DNA from: Bufo bufo
Taxonomy: Eukaryota; Chordata; Amphibia; Anura; Bufonidae
NCBI RefSeq assembly: GCF_905171765.1
Contig: NC_053390.1
Location: forward strand, 582,268,471-582,332,470
Direction of reading: 5' to 3'
DNA: 64,000 nt
Shown here one piece after another: positions 54,269 to 64,000 of the stretch. Numbering within the stretch: position 1 is the first letter of the stretch; the number at the start of each line of letters is the position of its first letter. Made by a program: the position numbers and the translations under genes. Under the pieces are notes generated by a model. That model searched no databases. It had not been told where the DNA came from and was given only the letters and a program-made list of their open reading frames with translations.

Positions 54269-55440
54269 AACCCTGAGGGGGTGAACACACGCCAGACAGT
54301 GTACCCGGAACAGGGCATCCGCGTTTCCCTGTAACCGGCCTGCCATGTGTTCCACCGAAAACGTAAAGTTTTGTAGGGAGATAAACCATCGGGTGACCCG
54401 GGTATTTCTGTCCTTGGCCTGGCTCATCCACTTGAGAGGGTAGTAGTCATGCACCAGGGGGAATTTTCTCCCCAATAAATAATAGCGGAGAGATTCTAGT
54501 GCTCACTTGATAGCCAAGCACTCTCTCTCCACTATCTCCATTATACTATACCGGGTCTCGGCTGGGGTGAGCCTACGGCTGAGGAGGACAACGTGATGCT
54601 CCTCCCCGTTGACTTTCTGAGACAGTACAGCACTTCGGAGGCATCGGTCTGAACTATAAACTCCCTTTTGAAGTCGGGCGTCACCAAAACTGGGGACCCC
54701 TACAGGGCCGACTTCAAAGCAGAGAAGGCCTCTTCCGCCCGATCATCCCAGCAAACCATCATTGACTTGTGTCCCTTTAAGAGTCCTGTCAAGGGGGTGG
54801 CTAGAGTGGCAAAGTGGGGAACAAACCTCATGTAATAGCCAACCATTCCCAGGAATGACTTTATTTGCCTAGTGGTGACAGGTCGGGGCCAATTCCGTAT
54901 CGCCTCTATTTTGTTCACTTGGGGTTTGATGACTCCTCGCCCAATGACATACCCCAGGTACTTAGTCTCTTCTAACCCTATCGCACATTTATTTGGGTTA
55001 GCGGTTAGGCCAGCTCCTTGAAGGGAGTCCACTACAGCCTGCACTTTGGGTAGGTGACTTTCCCAGTCGGTACTGTGGATGACAATATCGTCCAGGTAAG
55101 CCGAAGCGAACCAATGATGTGGACGAAGCACAATGTCCATTAGTCGCTGAAATACAGCCCCTCAGGTGTGATAAGGGCAGTTTTAACTTTGGCAGCCTCT
55201 GTTAAAAGCACCTGCCAGTACCCTTTCGTGAGGTCCAAAACAGAAAAATACCAGGCTTGTCCTAACCTCTTGATGAGCTCATCCACCCGGGGCAAAGGAT
55301 ACGTATCGAATTTGGAAACGTCCCATCCAGCTTGGGTATCAATACTATAGGACTGGCCCACTCACTTTTCAACTCCTCAATGACGTCTAGCTGCAACATT
55401 AGCTGCACCTCCTCCGATATGGCTTGTTACCGAGCCTCGG
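54251..55440 (-). pseudogene. Gmr1-like reverse transcriptase and RNase H
   Basis: RT: EELKSEWASPIV, then TYPLPRVDELIKRLG, YFSVLDLTKGYWQV (motif A Asp, about 55,230-55,260), a gap in motif B at the frame break near 55,140, SAYLDDIVIHS (motif C, about 55,095), KCAIGLEETKYLGYVI and SFLGMVGYYMRFVPHF, up to about 54,700. RNase H follows in broken frames: FIVQTDASEV (about 54,640-54,670) and WMSQAKDRNTRVTRWFI with GNADALFR near 54,310. It converts genomic RNA to DNA. Stops and frameshifts occur near 55,140, 54,700 and 54,500. It lies 3' of integrase, which is unusual for Gypsy. Confidence 0.9.
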
Positions 55441-55541
55441 GTACCCGGTATGGTTTTAATCAGACTTTTGTCTGAGGCTCAGTGACAATGTCATGCTGGA
55501 TTAGGGAAGTGCATCTAGGGAGGTCCGAGAACACATCTGTT

Positions 55542-56720
55542 CTAACTAACGAACACCCTGGCCTCTCGAGTCTGTTTAGAGGAGAGGCTGTCAGCAATTT
55601 TTACTGTGGCAGCTGCCTCTCTTGCATCAGACAGAGGGGCCTGTACCTCTTCACCTAGAAAACCCAGCCACGGTCTGTCTTCTGTACAGGTTTCCCTATC
55701 TTTACACAGTTTGAGTAAATTCACATGGTAAACCTGCTCTGGCTTTCGCCGCCCTGGCTGGTGTACCTTGTAGTTTACATCTCCAATTTTCTCGAGTACC
55801 TCATAGGGCCCCTGCCACCTAGCCAGGAACTTACTTTCCATGGTCGGCACCATAACCAAAATCCGATCACCCGGGTTAAACATCCGGACCAGAGCCTCCC
55901 GATTATAAACCCGACTCTGGGCTCGCTGAGCTGCCTCCATATGCTCCCTAACAAGAGGCAACACTGTCTCTATCCGATCTTGCATCTGGGTACTCAATGA
56001 CACTTTTATGTGGAATGGGTTGTTGTTCCCACGCCTCTTTGGCCATGTCCAAGAGTCCACAAGGGTGTCTACCATATAGAACTTCAAAGGGCGAGAACCC
56101 AGTAGAGGCCTGGGGAACCTCTCCCACTGCGAACATCAGATAGGGCAGAAGGAGGTCCCAGTCCTTCCCATCTTTAGACACTACCTTTTTCAACATATTT
56201 TTAATGTTTGGTTAAACCGTTCTACCAGACTGTCCGTTTGCGGATGGTAAACGGACGTCCGTAGTTGGTTTATGTGCAACAACTAAGAGAGTTCCCTCAT
56301 CACCTTGGACATAAAAGGGGTCCCTTGGTCGGGAAAACATCTCCATTAACTCCTTAGCTATGAGTTTGGCCGAGGTATGTCGCAGTGGCATCGCCTCCGT
56401 GTACCGAGTGGCATAGTCTAGAATGACTAAGATGTATTGATGCCCTCTGGCGGACATCGGTACTGTGCCTATGAGGTCCATAGCTATTCGATCAAACAGT
56501 ACTTCGATAATCGGGAGAGGTACTAGGGGACTACGGAAATGTGGCTGGGGGCTAGTTATCTGGCGGGTCGGGCAAGACTTTCAAAACTCTTCCACTTCTT
56601 TGAATATGCTTGGCCAGTAAAACCACTGTAGAATATGATCCTGAGTTTTCTGAAGCCCCAGGCAACTCCCGAGAACCTGTTGGTGGGCTAGATCAAACAC
56701 AAGATTGCGATAAGCCTTGG
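55542..56720 (-). pseudogene. Gmr1-like integrase
   Basis: Catalyses insertion of the cDNA. N-terminal zinc-binding region AHQQVLGSCLGLQKT...FYWPSIFKEVEEF then a TGA where a Cys is expected, followed by KSCPTRQ (about 56,570-56,690). Core: IAMDLIGTV with the first Asp (about 56,475), LVILDYATRYTEAMPLRHT, DQGTPFMS with the second Asp (about 56,325, shifted frame) and LVERFN with the Glu (about 56,215). Then PYLMFAVGEVPQASTGFSPF and the GPY/F region RWQGPYEVLEKIGDVNYKV (about 55,760-55,830). The catalytic residues are all traceable but spread over at least three frames. It is upstream of RT on this strand. Confidence 0.9.
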
Positions 56721-56739
56721 GGATCACCAACTGTTCAAA

Positions 56740-57600
56740 AGGGTCACCCTGTAGTTTTTTTAACTGATACAACATATCTTGATGAACCGCAAAATGGGGA
56801 AACACTGACTCTGCCCCAGGTTTTTGTGGTTCACCATCTACTATTAACACATTTTCCCACGTGCGGGTTAGGGTTGGGTCCCTACGTTGGGTGGTACCAA
56901 AATTATCCCCCGAGACATTGAGGTCTGCCAATTCAGGACCCGGCGGCAAGTCCTCCACGTCTCCCACCATCACACTTAGCGGCGTTGTCTCCCCCTCTTC
57001 CACCAAAGTGGCGGTCACCCCTACCACTGGCCCTTCGGTCTCAGGTTCCATGGGTTCTGGTCTCCCCCCTGAGCTGGGCCACTCTGCTAGGTTTACCCCT
57101 GTCTCATGGGTATCAGTCACTCTCATAGCAGGCCACAGTGCCGGGAAGCCCGGGAAGTTTCTCCCTATTATGAGCTCATAATGTAGATTTGTGGCGACAG
57201 CCACATTGTGGGTCCATCTACCTGCCACCGTGGTTAGAGACACCAGTGCGGTGGGGTAGTTTTTTAAGTCTCTGTGGATGCACATCACACCGAATTTCCG
57301 GCCAGGATACTCAGTGGACCGCACCAGGGTAGCCCTTACTAGGGTCACCAGACTCCCTGAGTCCAGCAGAGCCTCTGTCAGAGTGTCTCCTACTTCCACC
57401 TGGCACAAGTGATCTAGAGACTCTGGGGTACCTGTTGCACACAGCCTCCTAGCATATAGCGACTGACGGTAGCCATAGTTAGTGTCCAGGGGCTTAACCC
57501 AATGAGGACAGTCAGCCCTTACATGGCCAGGCTCCTGACACCGCCAGCAGACTATCGGAGCCAGGACCGCTGTAGGTACATCCCGGGAGGGTTTTATCAG
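56740..57600 (-). pseudogene. Gag zinc knuckle and protease region
   Basis: CWRCQEPGHVRADC, a CCHC nucleic-acid-binding knuckle, lies near 57,507-57,550, in a frame shifted from gag. About 50 codons later VEVGDTLTEALLDSGSLVTL carries the DSG signature of a retroviral-type aspartic protease (about 57,350-57,390), followed by GRNFPGFPALWPAMR near 57,150. The frame is open from 57,408 down to 56,581 and runs through a spacer into the integrase zinc-binding domain. The protease processes the polyprotein. Confidence 0.85.
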
Positions 57601-57601
57601 G

Positions 57602-58371
57602 TCAAATCTCCGGGCCTTTCCCGACAGAACCCTCCTTTAGATTCCTGGTAGCTTCATAGCGTTCCACCAGGTCCACCATCTCAAGGGCATTGCCAGGAGA
57701 CACCTGACCGATCCAGTACTGTAGAGGGTATGGCAAAGCCCTCCAGAACATATTGGCTAATAGTCTATCCAGCATAGCCGGGGGACTCAGCACATCAGGC
57801 TGTAGCCACTTTTGCAAGAGGCGGAGTAAGTCATAATACTGGGTCCTCGTAGGGTTAGCCGGCTTAAACCCCCACTGATGTACCCGCTGGGCCCGGACCA
57901 ACACATTCACCCCCAGTCTTGCCAAAATATCACCCTTTACTTTTTGGTAGTCGGCCGCTTGATCATCCGGCAAGTCAAAATACACCCGCTGGGAATCAGA
58001 TACCAGTAATGGAGCGACGACCTCAGCACACTGGTCACGGGGTAGCTTTTCCCTGATGGCCACTTTCTCGTACATCGCCAGGTAGGTTTTGATGACGTCT
58101 GCGAGGGTCATCTTAGGAATCGTGGCATGGACTACTTTCCGGGCATCGTGGACGCTCGGGGTTGCTCCTGCTGTCTGCAAAGCTATCATGTGTTGTAGCA
58201 GCAACTGGTTAGTCTCCTGCTGCTGCTTATTAGCCTCGCATTACTGCAGGTTTGTCTCTCGTGGCTGCAGATTGGCCTCTATGGGGGCCTTCACAACAGC
58301 CTCCATTTTGTCGTGGGGCACTGGTTGTAATACAGGTGGTTTAATGTACGCCAGCCTCAATCTTCTTGCCC
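57602..58371 (-). pseudogene. Gag with SCAN-like capsid domain
   Basis: The minus-strand frame begins near 58,371 (MRARRLRLAYIKPP), has a stop at about 58,240, then MLLQHMIALQTAGATPS and on to YYDLLRLLQKWLQPDVLSPP and LLANMFWRALPYPLQYWIG, ending GKGPEI at 57,602. The block LLANMFWRALPYPLQ...ALEMVDLVERY resembles the SCAN domain, which is known to derive from Gmr1-like Gypsy capsids. The true N-terminus and the primer binding site are missing because 5' LTR sequence is joined directly to gag near 58,372. Confidence 0.8.
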
Positions 58372-58771
58372 GCATTCTGGTAGACAGGATTAGCGGATGC
58401 AGTATAGAGGCAACAACAAGTTCTTTGGATCAAACAGTTCAGTGTTTTATTCACACTTTAGGCAAGTGACAAAACAAATCAGTCATATTCAAACAAAATG
58501 TCACCTTGCGGTGCTGATAGCAGGACTAACTTGTTTTTACACCAAACAGGTAGCAAGCCTTTATCCAGACATAAGGCTCCCAGATCCTAACACAGAGACT
58601 TCGCTTCTGAGCCCAGCTGCCTATTTAAGGACAGCCAGGTGCTGCCAAAACCCATACCCGCATTTAAAATCCGGTCTGGTATTTGACCTCACCTGGCTGT
58701 AAATCAGCCCAGCAGCACATGCTGGGAGGAAAATACCTATTTTCTTAGACCAAACCTCTCACTGTGTCACA
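58372..58771 (-). repeat. 5' LTR, truncated
   Basis: Same sequence as 53,792-54,247 but lacking about 50 internal bases (near 58,515) and the final 15-20 bases. The minus strand begins TGTGACACAGTGAGAGG at 58,771. Differences between the LTRs show the insertion is not recent. Confidence 0.9.
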
Positions 58772-59040
58772 GCTAATACACGTCACAAAAGGCTTTACAA
58801 GAAATAAGTGCACCGTGGGCATCAAATGTATTTTCTTTTTGCGCTAATACAGGTCACAAAAGGCTTTACAAGAAATAACTACACCGCTGAGCGGCAAATA
58901 TATTTTTTCTTTTTCCTCTAAAACATCCCACAAAAGCCTTTATTACAGATTACTGCACCACAGAGTGGCAAATGTATTTTTTCTTTTTCCACTTAAACAC
59001 CCCACAAAAGCCTTTACTACATATAAGTGCACCCCACAAG
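58772..59040. repeat. 74-bp tandem array, second part
   Basis: Starts GCTAATACACGTCAC, continuing the array phase interrupted at 53,791. About 3.5 units, ending near CCCCACAAGGGCAAAT. Confidence 0.88.
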
Positions 59041-59655
59041 GGCAAATAAGACATAGAAATATTTCCTTGTAATAACCCTTGTTAATGCCTGTATCAAACA
59101 GCACTTGCACCCTAATAAGAATGGTTTGCTGGAATTACAGTGCTGTATAATGGCAATTTGAGTGCCCAGTCAGTGCTGCAAAGTCTAATAGGAATGTACC
59201 TAAAACCCAGGCTGCCATCTCCCCGAATGAACCTTATTCAACAGAAATGCAGTGGAATGATTCCTCCCTATCCTTTCCCTACACCTTGAATTTTCGGCAC
59301 TTGTAAATAATTTTTTTTTTTAGAATGAAGTTTTTTCTATCACTGTCCCTCGCACCTGCAGACACGTTTCTCCCTGCACTGGTGAATGGCAGAATTTAAG
59401 ATGGCTGCCATATTTATAGGGCTGTGACATCACAGGGCTGGCTGGCTGCTGATTGGCTGCATGAATGTCAGTATGGGTGATCCCGCCTTCCCAGAGTTCT
59501 TTTCTCCATGTCCTCACACGTGCAGCAGCCATTTTTGGAAAAATGCTATTCGTTACCACGAAGCACGAGGAAATTCACATTCGGTGCGAATCAAATTTCT
59601 CCTGAAATTCGTGACGGATTTCACTTCGTCAGCTTTGATTTTCTCATCTTTACTC
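59041..59655 (-). other. hAT-3 5' leader and terminus
   Basis: Non-coding. Includes GCTGGCTGGCTGCTGATTGG (59,437-59,456), a leader type also seen in hAT-1 (AGCCAATCA), and A/T plus TTCG-rich subterminal sequence (AAATTCGTGACGGATTTCAC) ending near GATTTTCTCATCTTTA. Confidence 0.55.
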
Positions 59656-59775
59656 AGGGCCCACCTGCCGGTCATGTTTTCAGGATTTCCTTAGTATTGA
59701 GCAGGTGATATAATTAGTGTCACTGCATCAAGACTTATTCATTCTGTGGGATTATCTCAAATCATGACTGGCAGG
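59656..59775. other. Short unassigned spacer
   Basis: Nothing recognised between the hAT-3 end and the next hAT-like terminus. Confidence 0.4.
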
Positions 59776-59879
59776 CAGTGGCGTGCCTAGGGCGTGTCCT
59801 TTCTCTGCCACCCCCCCCACCCCCAATACTTTAAAAAAATTGTACCCCCTCATAGAAGTATTGCCCTCATTGTAAGACC

Positions 59880-60140
59880 TTCACAGTAGTTTTGTACAGA
59901 TGTGTGCCCCCCTCACAGTAGTTATGCCCACATTGTGCCCTCTCACAGTAGTTATGCCCACATTGTGCCCTCTCACAGTAGGTATGCCCACATTGTGCCC
60001 CCCCCTCACAGTAATAATCCCCATTGTGCCCCCTTCACAGTAATAATCCCCATTGTGCCCCCTTCACAGTAATAATCCCCATTGTGCCCTCTGGCTCTGT
60101 GCCCCCCTCCATAGTAGAAATGCCCATTGTGTCCCCTTCA
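59880..60140. repeat. Minisatellite CCCACATTGTGCCCTCTCACAGTAGTTATG
   Basis: Tandem units of about 29-30 bases with variants ATTGTGCCCCCTTCACAGTAATAATCCCC. Grades into the next array. Confidence 0.85.
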
Positions 60141-61125
60141 CATTAGTAATGACCTCCAGACCCCAAATCAGACCCCCATTAGACCCCCCCCCCCCAGTCA
60201 GACCCCCATTAGACCTCTAGACCCCCCAGTCAGACCTCCAGACCCCCAATTAGACCCCCATTAGACCTCTAGACCCCCCAGTCAGACCTCCAGACCCCCA
60301 ATTAGACCCCCATTAGACCTTTAGACCCCCAATCAGACCCCCATTAGACTTCCAGACCCCATTAGACTTCTAGACCCCCCCAGTCAGACCTACAGACCCC
60401 CAATCAGACCCCCATTAAACCTCCAGACCCCCCCAGTCAGACCCCCATTAGATCTCCAGACCCCTAATCAGACCTCCAGACCCCAAATCAGACCCCCATT
60501 AAACCTCCAGACCCCCCAGTCAGACCTCCAGACCCCCAATCAGACCCTCATTAGACCTCTAGACCCCTAATCAGACCCCCATTAGACCTCCAAACCCCCA
60601 ATCAGACCCCCATTAGACCTTCAGACCCCCATTTCTGACCCCCATTAGACCTCCAGTCTCCCCAGTCAGACCCCCATTAGATCGCTAGACCCCCAGTTAG
60701 ACCTCCAGACCCCCAATCAGACCCCCATTAGACCTCCAGACCCTCCAATCAGACCCCCATTAGACCTCCAGACCCCCAATCAGACCCCCATTAGACCTCT
60801 AGACCCCCAATCAGACCCCCACTAGATTTCCAGACCCCCAATCAGACCCCGATTAGACCTCTAGACCCCCCAGTCAGACCTCCAGACCCCCAATCAGACC
60901 CCCATTAGACCTCCAGACCCCCAATCATACCTCCAGACCCCCAATCAGACCCCCCCAGTCAGACCTTTAGACCCCCCATTAGACTACTCCAGACACCCCA
61001 GTCAGACCTCCTGACCCCCCAGTCAGACTTCCTCCCCCCAGTCAGACCACTCCAAACCCCCCATAGACCACTCCAGACCCCCATTAGACCTCTCCTGACC
61101 CCGCATTAGACCTCCATATCAGACC
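60141..61125. repeat. Minisatellite of ATTAGACC / CAGACC / CCCC blocks
   Basis: Irregular array built from AGACCCCC, ATTAGACCTCCAG and AATCAGACCCCC modules. Higher-order blocks of about 50-60 bases repeat with point changes. No long frame. Confidence 0.88.
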
Positions 61126-61179
61126 TCAGTTCAGACTGTAAAATAATAAAGTTACTTACCTCTGAGCTCTCCTGCTGCC

Positions 61180-62287
61180 TGTCACGACCATGGTTATGGT
61201 CGTGACTCCTGATCCGCATGCTGTTGCCTGCGGTTTGGTTTTTGTCAATCACATGGTGAGGGCGGCTGGATTGTTGCCTCACATGTGGTTGCCGCTGGCA
61301 ACATGTTTGTGCTTGGCAGCTTGCTGCAATCTGCATGCGGTTACACCTGGCAACCTGTCTTTGTAGTTGTGCCTTTTTATATGTTTGGTGTGCACGAAGT
61401 GGGTGTGTGCACTGTGATAGTTTCCCTTCACTTGTGGCTGCCCGAGGTAACGTGTTGTATTCTGTACATGTGGTGGCAGTGTCTCGGCATTCTGGCTGAC
61501 TCCCAGGACACGGTTGCCACGCATGTCATTGCCTGCGGTAACAGCTGCAGTGTGATAAGGGTTTTTACACTTCCCCTGTATGTGGCTGTTTTCCCTTGCC
61601 TGGTCTTGGAAGGGTTAACTCCCTTCTGTGTGTGTGAACACTGGGTGTGTCTGTGTGGGTGTGGCTACTTGGGCCTATATAGCCTCTGCTGAGAACAGTA
61701 GTCAGAGGGGTACTTCAGCCATGGTCTGCTGGAGTCATCCTCCTACTTTTATACCACCTGCCAGTGAGGGCCACCCTTGTGGTCATAAGCAAATGTTATG
61801 TGATTTTATGTTTATGTGATGTCTGTTATTATTGCAGCTATGGTTCTGGCTTCCTGTGTGTTTATGTGTGCTGTGTCCTTTTATGTCTATGTGTGGACTT
61901 CAGCACTTGTGTCCAGGGATCCAGTCAGTGTGTCTGTGGCAGGTAGGGGTGGAAGTCTTTCACTCTCCTGCCATATCCATAGTCTGTTTATGTTTATATC
62001 CCCTTGCAGCTCGGCCAGTTTAGACTCCTGTTTCTCCGCATCCAGGAGGAACAGGTGGTCTACCCAGCTCCTAGTTCAGGGATCGGCGGAGGGTGAGTAG
62101 GGATCCGAGGTTCCTGAGCATGAGCCCTCCTACCTTCAAGGTCGGCTCATGCAGCTAGGAGTCAGGGTCAGATTAGGGATGCGTTATGAGGTGACCTGCT
62201 CCCTAATTCTGTGGTCCTGGCCAAGCAGCGACCTACCATCTCCTGACATCGCACGGCTGAGGGTTTTCCCCATCCTCAGCCGTGACA
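61180..62287 (+). mobile_element. Solo LTR, 1,108 bp, 5-bp target duplication
   Basis: Starts TGTCACGACCATGG and ends CAGCCGTGACA, flanked by CTGCC at 61175-61179 and 62288-62292. The likely promoter GGCCTATATAGCC is near 61,670-61,682, placing orientation on the plus strand. No internal genes; open frames within it (for example 61,285-61,692) are not supported as coding. Gypsy type is likely from the 5-bp duplication. Confidence 0.85.
61670..61682 (+). promoter_or_regulatory. TATA-like box of the solo LTR
   Basis: GGCCTATATAGCC about 490 bases into the LTR, followed by a plausible start region CTGCTGAGAACAGTAGTCAG. Confidence 0.5.
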
Positions 62288-62520
62288 CTGCCACTCTCCC
62301 TGTCCTGGCTGTCTTCTCTTCTCAGGACCCGCGCTGCAGTCACCTGACTTCCTGCAGCGTCAGGTCAGAGTGCGCTCTGTATGTCCTGACACTGCAGGCA
62401 GCCAGGACACAGCAGCGCTGGCCCTGAGAAGAGCGAGCAGGAGGTGGGGTAAATATTGGAAAGCGCTCACAGTGCTTCTCTCCTCCTCCTCCTGCAGACT
62501 AGTGAGTGCTTCCATTATGG

Positions 62521-64000
62521 AAAAAAGTTCCAAATCCTAGATTCTCTATTAATAATGAATTATATAGTTGCTCTATGACAAAAATTGTCACTTCATTGAA
62601 GTTTTATGTATTTATAACATAGATTTACTACACTTTACATTGTAATTTAGGCCAACTATAATGGAATTACAATACACCGGTAAAATGATGACATAAATGT
62701 AATCTAGCATTGAACCTTTAATGGAAGATCTTTATGAACAAAAGTTGCCAAAAAAACAGGAACCAGATTGCACGTTTAATACAAAAATCAGGGTTTGGTT
62801 GTTATTGATTCATGATAGCACCCTTGTGATGGTTCATTATTATTAATGTGTAAGATGCAGTGGTGTCTATCTTATTGTAGGTTTAAGTACATAGCCAGCA
62901 AATCTGCTGTAGTAAACCACTGCATACAATATGAATGGATGAGCGAATCCATTCTACATTAATCCATTCCAAACAAATCCGAAGTAATTGCACAAAATAG
63001 TGGCCTCCTTTTTACATTTCAAAAAAAATACACTTGTCATGTCTTCAGCAAGTTTGTTGTTCATTCATGCATAACTTTCATACATAGTTAATATGTTTTC
63101 TGTATAATTCTCTGTAGATTGTGTAACAGCACCATCTAGTGGCCGTTTTACATACATCTGCAGCTATTTCACACTACAAGTTTGGTCTACTTCAGCTTCC
63201 TTATCTTAGTGACATCATCATCCCTGCACATAGCAGCCATTTTCTTCATTCACAGTCATCACTGCATGAGGATAGCACATGGCTTGGAAGCCTCTTGAGA
63301 CATCCTCTACATCTAAGCTCACAGTACCATCGCTGGTATGTCACATAGCCACATTACAGCCTGTTTGCTTCTGTTTTATATGAATTTTGCATATCCTTTT
63401 TCTTTCCTTTATAGCAGCTTATAGTTAGCAGCTAGGGACAATGCTTGTTATGCAGATAGGAAACATGCTCTGGTTAGATATGCATCTGTGTTTGTATGTG
63501 CATTACTATATGTCAGACCCCATTAGTAAGCACATTGTTTTTTCTGTTCCCCAGTTTTACCGCTGATTTACATCCTTGCAATAAAGATAAAGTTGGACGT
63601 TACTCCATAGTCAGCCAAAAAAAGAGGGAGGATATTGGCTTATATTTAGGTAGATTGAATTACTTGAGAAAATGTCAGGTTTTGTTATTAGGGACAGTAT
63701 AGTGTATTGTGTCTGAAACAGCCAGGGGTGAAGCTGTCATATACAAACTGTGTTGAATTGCACAATACATGAGCTTTTGAAGAAACAGTAATCATTATTT
63801 ATGTGCAGGAGCCAGCCTTTTTTCAAAATGTATACGTTTCAAGCATATTTTGCAGTGTTCGCTTATATTTTGCTGCAGATGTTTTTTTCCAAAAACTTTG
63901 CTTCAACACTTTATAAGTGTACAATAAGCATATTTGCAGCGTCATCGTAAATTTTCAGCAGACATTGAGCAATTGTGCCTTTTTTCCCCAAAACATGTTG
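62521..64000. other. No recognised feature
   Basis: About 1.5 kb, mostly A/T-rich. GATGAGCGAATCCATTC near 62,939 is hAT-terminus-like, and CACCATCTAGTGGCC near 63,131 is a motif common in old vertebrate repeats. Short open frames show no known domain. May be host intergenic or intronic DNA. Confidence 0.5.

Larger units (their letters stand above)
53792..58771 (-). mobile_element. Gmr1-like Ty3/Gypsy LTR retrotransposon, integrase before RT
   Basis: Minus strand. 5' LTR 58,372-58,771 (3' end truncated), gag with a SCAN-like region, CCHC knuckle, protease, integrase (zinc-binding, core, GPY/F), reverse transcriptase, RNase H, polypurine tract, 3' LTR 53,792-54,247. Gypsy elements normally have RT before integrase; the Gmr1-like group has the reverse. 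Flanks ACTA (left) and GCTA (right) probably represent a 4-bp target duplication, and the 74-bp array resumes in register at 58,772. All genes carry stops or shifts. Confidence 0.9.
50276..59655 (-). mobile_element. hAT-3, decayed BED-finger hAT element containing an LTR retrotransposon
   Basis: Minus strand. The 5' end lies near 59,650 (AAAGATGAGAAAATCAAAGC, a hAT-like start), then a GC-containing leader, a 74-bp tandem array (interrupted by the retrotransposon 53,792-58,771) and the transposase gene (52,580 to 50,281). The 3' end is lost where sequence switches to the hAT-1-related copy near 50,275. Confidence 0.65.
59776..62520. mobile_element. hAT-like non-autonomous element loaded with minisatellites, split by a solo LTR
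   Basis: The left end CAGTGGCGTGCCTAGGGCG is hAT-like. The preceding CTGGCAGG would be the target duplication, but I cannot find its partner, so the right end is uncertain (about 62,520 is an estimate). The content parallels 32449-34857: GTGCCCCC...ACAGTAGTTATG repeats, a longer minisatellite, then a GC-rich segment (62,288-62,500). Confidence 0.55.

Noticed and set aside
61285..61692. 135-codon frame, Cys- and Val-rich
   Set aside because: Lies wholly within a solo LTR with exact target duplications; no domain recognised.

Overview
The window looks like intergenic or intronic DNA from a vertebrate with a large, transposon-rich genome. An anuran amphibian (frog or toad) is the best guess. 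The basis is the mixture of repeat families: Penelope-like elements with GIY-YIG endonuclease, TTAA-flanked Kolobok/T2-type DNA transposons, BED-finger hAT transposons, PIF/Harbinger MITEs, Tc1 relics, L1 and L2/CR1 LINEs, and a SCAN-type Gypsy element. This is inference from family knowledge; no database was searched. I found no convincing host protein-coding exon, no intact tRNA or rRNA gene and no CRISPR. Almost every long open frame is a decayed transposon gene or an artefact of tandem repeats whose unit length is a multiple of three.

Layout. 1-3,866: the right part of a TTAA-type transposon, a 30-bp minisatellite and an RTE-like LINE 3' tail broken by a fragment of a second TTAA family. 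3,866-14,830: remains of Penelope-like elements (PLE-0 tail and PLE-1). PLE-0 is split by a 5'-truncated L1, which in turn holds a Tc1 copy, a 2.8-kb TTAA element (itself holding a foldback insertion) and a hAT-like MITE. 14,831-28,185: two closely related PLEs head to head. PLE-2 (minus strand) is broken by a solo LTR and a 5.2-kb hAT transposon with 8-bp target duplications. PLE-3 (plus strand) keeps the empty site for both, and ends with a hammerhead-ribozyme motif. 28,186-37,665: a BED-finger hAT fragment, a T2-type MITE, hAT MITEs (one loaded with minisatellite), a Tc1-like element split by that MITE, a Harbinger piece and another PLE tail with a hammerhead motif. 37,666-45,480: L2/CR1 LINE pieces and a third TTAA element, with a 932-bp tandem duplication across the junction. 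45,481-48,780: a Tc1 element, perfect and near-perfect palindromes, and a tRNA-like SINE head. 48,807-59,655: minus-strand hAT relics. The larger one carries a 74-bp tandem array into which an LTR retrotransposon inserted; its integrase lies upstream of reverse transcriptase (Gmr1-like order). 59,776-62,520: a minisatellite-loaded hAT-like element with a solo LTR. 62,521-64,000: nothing recognised.

How the parts relate. The sequence is a stratigraphy of insertions. In several cases the uninterrupted sequence is present elsewhere in the window, or the host element's reading frame closes perfectly when the insert is removed, so the order of events can be read directly. The most interesting signals are the hammerhead motifs in PLE tails, with 3-bp stem I helices that differ in sequence but stay paired, the integrase-before-RT retrotransposon, and the nested insertions with internal empty-site controls.
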